Of a stretch of 64,000 nt of DNA, positions 59,951-64,000 are shown one piece after another. The stretch lies in the NCBI GenBank assembly GCA_038049695.1, contig CP142451.1:12460001-12524000 (forward strand), in the 5' to 3' direction. Source of the stretch: Cinnamomum chago. Taxonomy: Eukaryota > Streptophyta > Magnoliopsida > Laurales > Lauraceae. The position numbers were made by a program, and so were the translations under genes. The notes beneath the pieces were generated by a model. It did not search any database, was not told the origin of the DNA, and was given only the letters and a program-made list of their open reading frames with translations. The first letter of the stretch is position 1, and every line of letters starts with the position of its first letter.

Positions 59951-62221
59951 TTTGCTTTATTATATTCATGGATTGCAATTCTACAATCAATTTCTTTTCT
60001 TGATTTGGACTAATGCATGCTGCAATGGCTGATTAGATCTGATGAATGATTGAATGCATCTAAGATCAATTTTGTTGAGGCTTTCCAAGATATACTTAAT
60101 TCAAATTTGAGTCTTAGAATTATGATTCTCTAAACTTAATCCGTGGATTTTTCTTGCTTAAAATCTCATGTACTGTCCCCAACAAGGAATTCTTTCCACG
60201 CTTTTAGTGTGGGCATTTCTGTGAATGACCTCATGAAGAAGTGAAGATGGCTACGCAATGATGGTCGTTGGTCCAAATTTGAATTTGCCTAGCCATTATG
60301 GAGGAAGTTTCAGGGAGGAGGAACTTTCATGCCTGTTAACTGTTGATGATGACAATGATGAATGATGATATTAATTAAACATGTTGAAGTTGCCCGTTGC
60401 TGTGAAAATATTGGCGCTGAGATATTAGATCATTGTCATTGTGTAGCAGAGTGTGAGCTCAGCTAACTCCCTTGCAGGCCATCTCTGCTTGGTGAAGTTA
60501 TTTATTAGTATCAAGCAAATGAGTTGAAGATCCAAACAAGGGAGTCTTCACATGGAATGGTTAGGGCTGTATTTCGTTCAAAGCCACACTCTTCTCTCTG
60601 CAGAAGCATTTTAAAATCTGGCCCTTGGAGGAAAGAGATGGAAGAACAAACTCCCTGGGCTGGTTTGTGTGGCGCCACAGTAAGGGAAACAGAATCTGAG
60701 GGGAGACCAATTTCGAAGGGGCGGTTGCCTGGTTTTTGCACAGAAAATCCCAACAAATATCAAAATTTTTTGCTGCACCAAACAACCAATATTAGTATCC
60801 CGTGCAAAAATGAAACTTCCCCAACAAATCCCATGGCAACCAAAATTCCACTGTTCTTCTCCCTTCAACCATCTTTTCTTAAGTGAAGAAACCAAATTAG
60901 ACAGCTAAGAATCTCCTCTACTGTAGGCAGAAAAAAACACTGAAACAGGACCCGATTTGTCTGAGTCAACCTGACAGTGGCCGAATGGGTGAGTCCTAAT
61001 TTTGAATCACTGTTGGGCGATGTCAATTATCAAGACCCAAGGCTAAAATTGATGTTGAAGGCCTTATTTGGCTGGACCATGCCATCATATATTTATTCAA
61101 CACCAGTATACCTTTATCCAGGAGTAAATTACTAACTCTCTGCATTTGCCCAACTTCTGATCTAGGCTAAATCTTGGAATTAGGACAATCGTGGCACAGT
61201 CCAATTAGCCCATTTTCAACCCGAAGTTCATTCTAGCGTATTATGCAAATCCTGAATGTGTTTTCCAACCCTTTGATCTTCGAAGTCTGGGTGAAAGCTT
61301 CCTTGACCTTTGTGATGTTCACTTGAAATGCAACCTGCTGTTAGAAAACTGTGTCTATAGTTTGAATGAAATTGGATTTAGTTTTTATAGAGTTGTGCCT
61401 ATTCATATAAAACTCTTCACCATGAAAAGCCATGTCCTTTAGGTTTGTGACTTTTGTGAAAAGCCACCATTACATCTATTAATACCATCCTTGGATAGAA
61501 GGTGGATTAATCATCAATTTTACACACTAAGTCGTTGAGAGAGTACAAACATGGTTCTGGTTCGTTGGGCACCCAGATTGTAGTATTGCTTCTGCGGACA
61601 TGATCATTATATCATGGGAGACAGACTTTCAAAAATCATAAGCACCGTAATGAGGGCGAATCTGTCTTAAGGACATAGCACCAAACGCTAGCCTTGATCA
61701 ATCTTCCTTTCTATAGTTTTGCGATCGAGTAATTGCAATTTTGGTTTCGGTCACTGTACGTTTGCAATTTGATTTTTAGATTTATGTTTGCATATTTGTA
61801 TGGTTGTGAACAGAATTACAAAAGTAGAAATATTTTTCCTACACCTGCTATCTAGCATAATAATAATAATAATAATAATAATATGTAACCTGCTAGTTGG
61901 AGTCTTGGTAGAAGTCATTTATCCAGGTTAGGGGCCTGTTTGACCCTTGAAACTTAATTTACCCTATATTCAATTTACCTTTAAATATTATTATCTGTAG
62001 CACCGATTACCTAGAGTTGGTTATGCGAAAGGTTGAATTTTTTGTAAATGAAGTAAAAATACCTTGGTTTACATGAACTAGGGTACATGCATTAATTTGG
62101 ATAACTTGAGTTATCTCTTATCTGGTTTAATGGTTTATTCTTGTTCAAGGCCAGTTATAGGTAAATAGAGTTAAAGATAGTAAGGTTTTAGAGATAAATT
62201 TAAGGTCCAAGTCCGAACAAC
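59951..62221. other. Intergenic, no gene supported
   Basis: A 120-codon frame at 60524-60886 is overlapped by antisense frames and has no domain. AAT microsatellite at 61858-61882. Nothing else recognised. Confidence 0.4.
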
Positions 62222-63084
62222 CAGTGGCGGCTTCAGAAATTTAAGTAAGTGGGTCAACAAAAGACTTATCTTCAGTAAATCGAATAAATTTATTTTCCTC
62301 TTTATTTACATTTGTCATCTACTTTCGATAATTCAACAAATATAATATAAAATTATTAAATAATCTATTTCCGATAATCCAACAAAGATAATATTGAATT
62401 CTAAAAAAAACCATAAATCTTAATGCATTGTTATCAATAGTTCTTAATCTAAAATGAAAATCGAAATACATAAACCCCTACAGCTGTCCTCAACAGGTTT
62501 TCATGTATTGAAATTGTTGCATAATAGCTTCATTATCAACACTAGCAACTAACATCATTTTCAATATATGTAACAAAATAGTCAATCATCAATTGATCTC
62601 TCATTCCGGTACGCAACCTATTATTTACGTATTTCATTGTTGAAAAAACTCTTTCTACCGTCACAGTCACTAATGGTAAAATCAACACAAATTTTAGAAG
62701 CAAATAAACCAATTGGTATATAATGTCCTCTTTTGTCTACACTAATTTTCTAGCAATGTCACCAATTCTTTTAAGTTCTAAAAATTCTTTGTTAGAGCGC
62801 ATATTGAAATGTGGGCCCATTAATTTTTTTTTTATGTTTTGGTAGACAGCTGTCCCATTAATTTAGGTGGTCGTTATTTTATGATGACTTTTGTTCACTA
62901 CCACAGCAACAAAGAAAATATGTAAAGTTAGTAAATGTGAAGGTGAAACTCTTAAATTGAGTGGGGTCAAACTCAAAAGTTTATGTGGTGTCAAACTCAA
63001 AATTTCAATTCATGAGATAAAAAACTTTATTTTTAAATATTTTTTCAAATCGACCCCACTGAGATCAGTGTGCCGCCGCCCATG
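62222..63084 (-). mobile_element. hAT transposon relic with transposase C-terminus
   Basis: Left end CAGTGGCGGC; right end, in reverse complement, CATGGGCGGC. The 8-bp target duplication is CGAACAAC (62214-62221) and CGAGCAAC (63085-63092), one mismatch. On the minus strand, about 62780-62490 encodes the hAT C-terminal dimerisation domain: FVLILPLVTVTVERVFSTMK, NNRLRTGMRDQLMIDYFVTY, IENDVS, then a stop and a one-frame shift, VDNEAIMQQFQYMKT. The TVERVFS core is the family's TxERxFS motif. The DDE core and BED finger are absent: an internally deleted, dead copy. It is of the TTF-type/MYM-like hAT branch by sequence flavour. Confidence 0.8.
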
Positions 63085-64000
63085 CGAGCAACTGAGTTAT
63101 AAGGATCCAAAGGGAGCTCGAAGTCAAAAAAAAAAAAAATGAAATGTTGCTGGGAGGTAACTCCAGTTATCTAAAGATAGATATATTATAAACAAATGAA
63201 TAAAACATGCGGTTCATGTCATTGGCGGGTCACCATTCTTGACTTAGAAGGCAAACTTCTGGACAAAGGAAAGCTTAGTGCGTGCTTGGTGTAAACTGAT
63301 CGCCGCCCCCACACCCCTTGAGTACTGTAGTTCGATCTTGTAGCATATTTGTTTGCAGTGAGTTGGGATGTTTCTTGTTGATCAGTTCGCCTCAACTCTA
63401 TTGAATGGTCTTCGTTCCGATTGCTTGCGAGATATGGGAACATCATTATCTTCTTCATGTTATCATTAAAGTCTTGTTCCAATTATGATGGGGTTAGCTG
63501 TTATATGAATTCTAATTCGTCTATCTTGGGCCAATTCCCAAGCTAGCAGAGAACGTTGTAACATGATCAAGGAACAACTTCTCAGAACTCATGTTAGATA
63601 TAGTTGTGACAAATGCTTTACACATGATGCAACTCTCCACCGTTGTTCAGGCTTGGAGATAGTAAGACTGAAATACTATCATGTACATTCAAGATTTGAA
63701 GTTCACCTCATAGATACAAAGGCCTTGGGCCTTCACAGTATATACTACTTGCGGTGCAACATTGGTCAGGCTCGTCCTCACCCAGACTGAAACAGACTGA
63801 ACCAACCCAAGTTAAGGAATTGAGGGAATGAAAATCCTAAGTCCGTCACTTATCTCGCGCATGTGTCAGATTATTACTTTTAATATTCCTATGAGAGAAT
63901 CAAGAAATAACCTCCTAGAGAATCCAAAAATCACTTTGGAAAGTCTAAAGGTCAAAGGGCTAAACACCATGGGATCTTATTGTTGTCTTGTTATATGTAA
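63085..64000. other. Intergenic to window end
   Basis: An A-run at 63127-63139. A frame at 63563-63790 (75 codons) has no recognisable domain. No exon can be supported. Confidence 0.4.

Noticed and set aside
60524-60886. 120-codon frame downstream of EBF
   Set aside because: No domain, overlapped by several antisense frames; no transcription signals seen.

Overview
The window is nuclear DNA of a flowering plant. Evidence: spliced genes with GT-AG introns, an EIN3-binding F-box gene of the EBF1/EBF2 type (ethylene signalling, plant only), plant Ty1-copia and Ty3-type LTR elements primed by initiator tRNA-Met, and many short plant DNA transposons (CACTA, hAT, PIF/Harbinger, long-TIR). The species cannot be fixed from the sequence. 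I found no prokaryotic, organellar or CRISPR features. I also found no clear new biological system; the best material is in gene wreckage, transposon structure and one host regulatory region.

Layout. 0.5-4.7 kb: a gag-only, non-autonomous Ty3-type LTR element on the minus strand. 4.7-13.0 kb: a dead phospholipase D gene whose second HKD motif is split by an intron, with a complete Ty1-copia element (4834-12281, target duplication CTTGG) inside that intron. 14.3-14.8 kb: a small two-exon gene of unknown function. 16.5-21.2 kb: a receptor-kinase fragment next to two long-TIR elements, a CACTA miniature element, SINE copies and a 0.3 kb tandem duplication. 24.0-29.7 kb: a five-exon gene for a small Gag1-clamp (DUF4050) protein. 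32.1-35.2 kb: a tandem copy of that gene that has lost its 5' end. 35-41 kb: diverged duplicated blocks. 42.8-55.2 kb: a repeat-rich stretch with SINEs, a LINE RNase H fragment, a Harbinger element with an internal triple repeat, a hAT element with GGGGC-rich ends, an unusual TRIM composite and a near-perfect 74-bp-arm palindrome. 56.6-59.95 kb: the EBF gene. 62.2-63.1 kb: a hAT relic with a transposase C-terminus.

Three host genes look functional: the 121-aa gene, the DUF4050 gene and EBF. They appear to be separate transcription units on the plus strand, not a pathway cluster. EBF is the one with clear biology: it is the F-box receptor subunit that sends EIN3/EIL factors for degradation. 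Its mRNA here carries two upstream AUGs, one opening a long overlapping frame, and a U-rich 3' UTR of the kind through which EIN2 represses EBF translation in Arabidopsis.

All coordinates, splice sites and identity estimates were read by eye; no alignment or database search was run.
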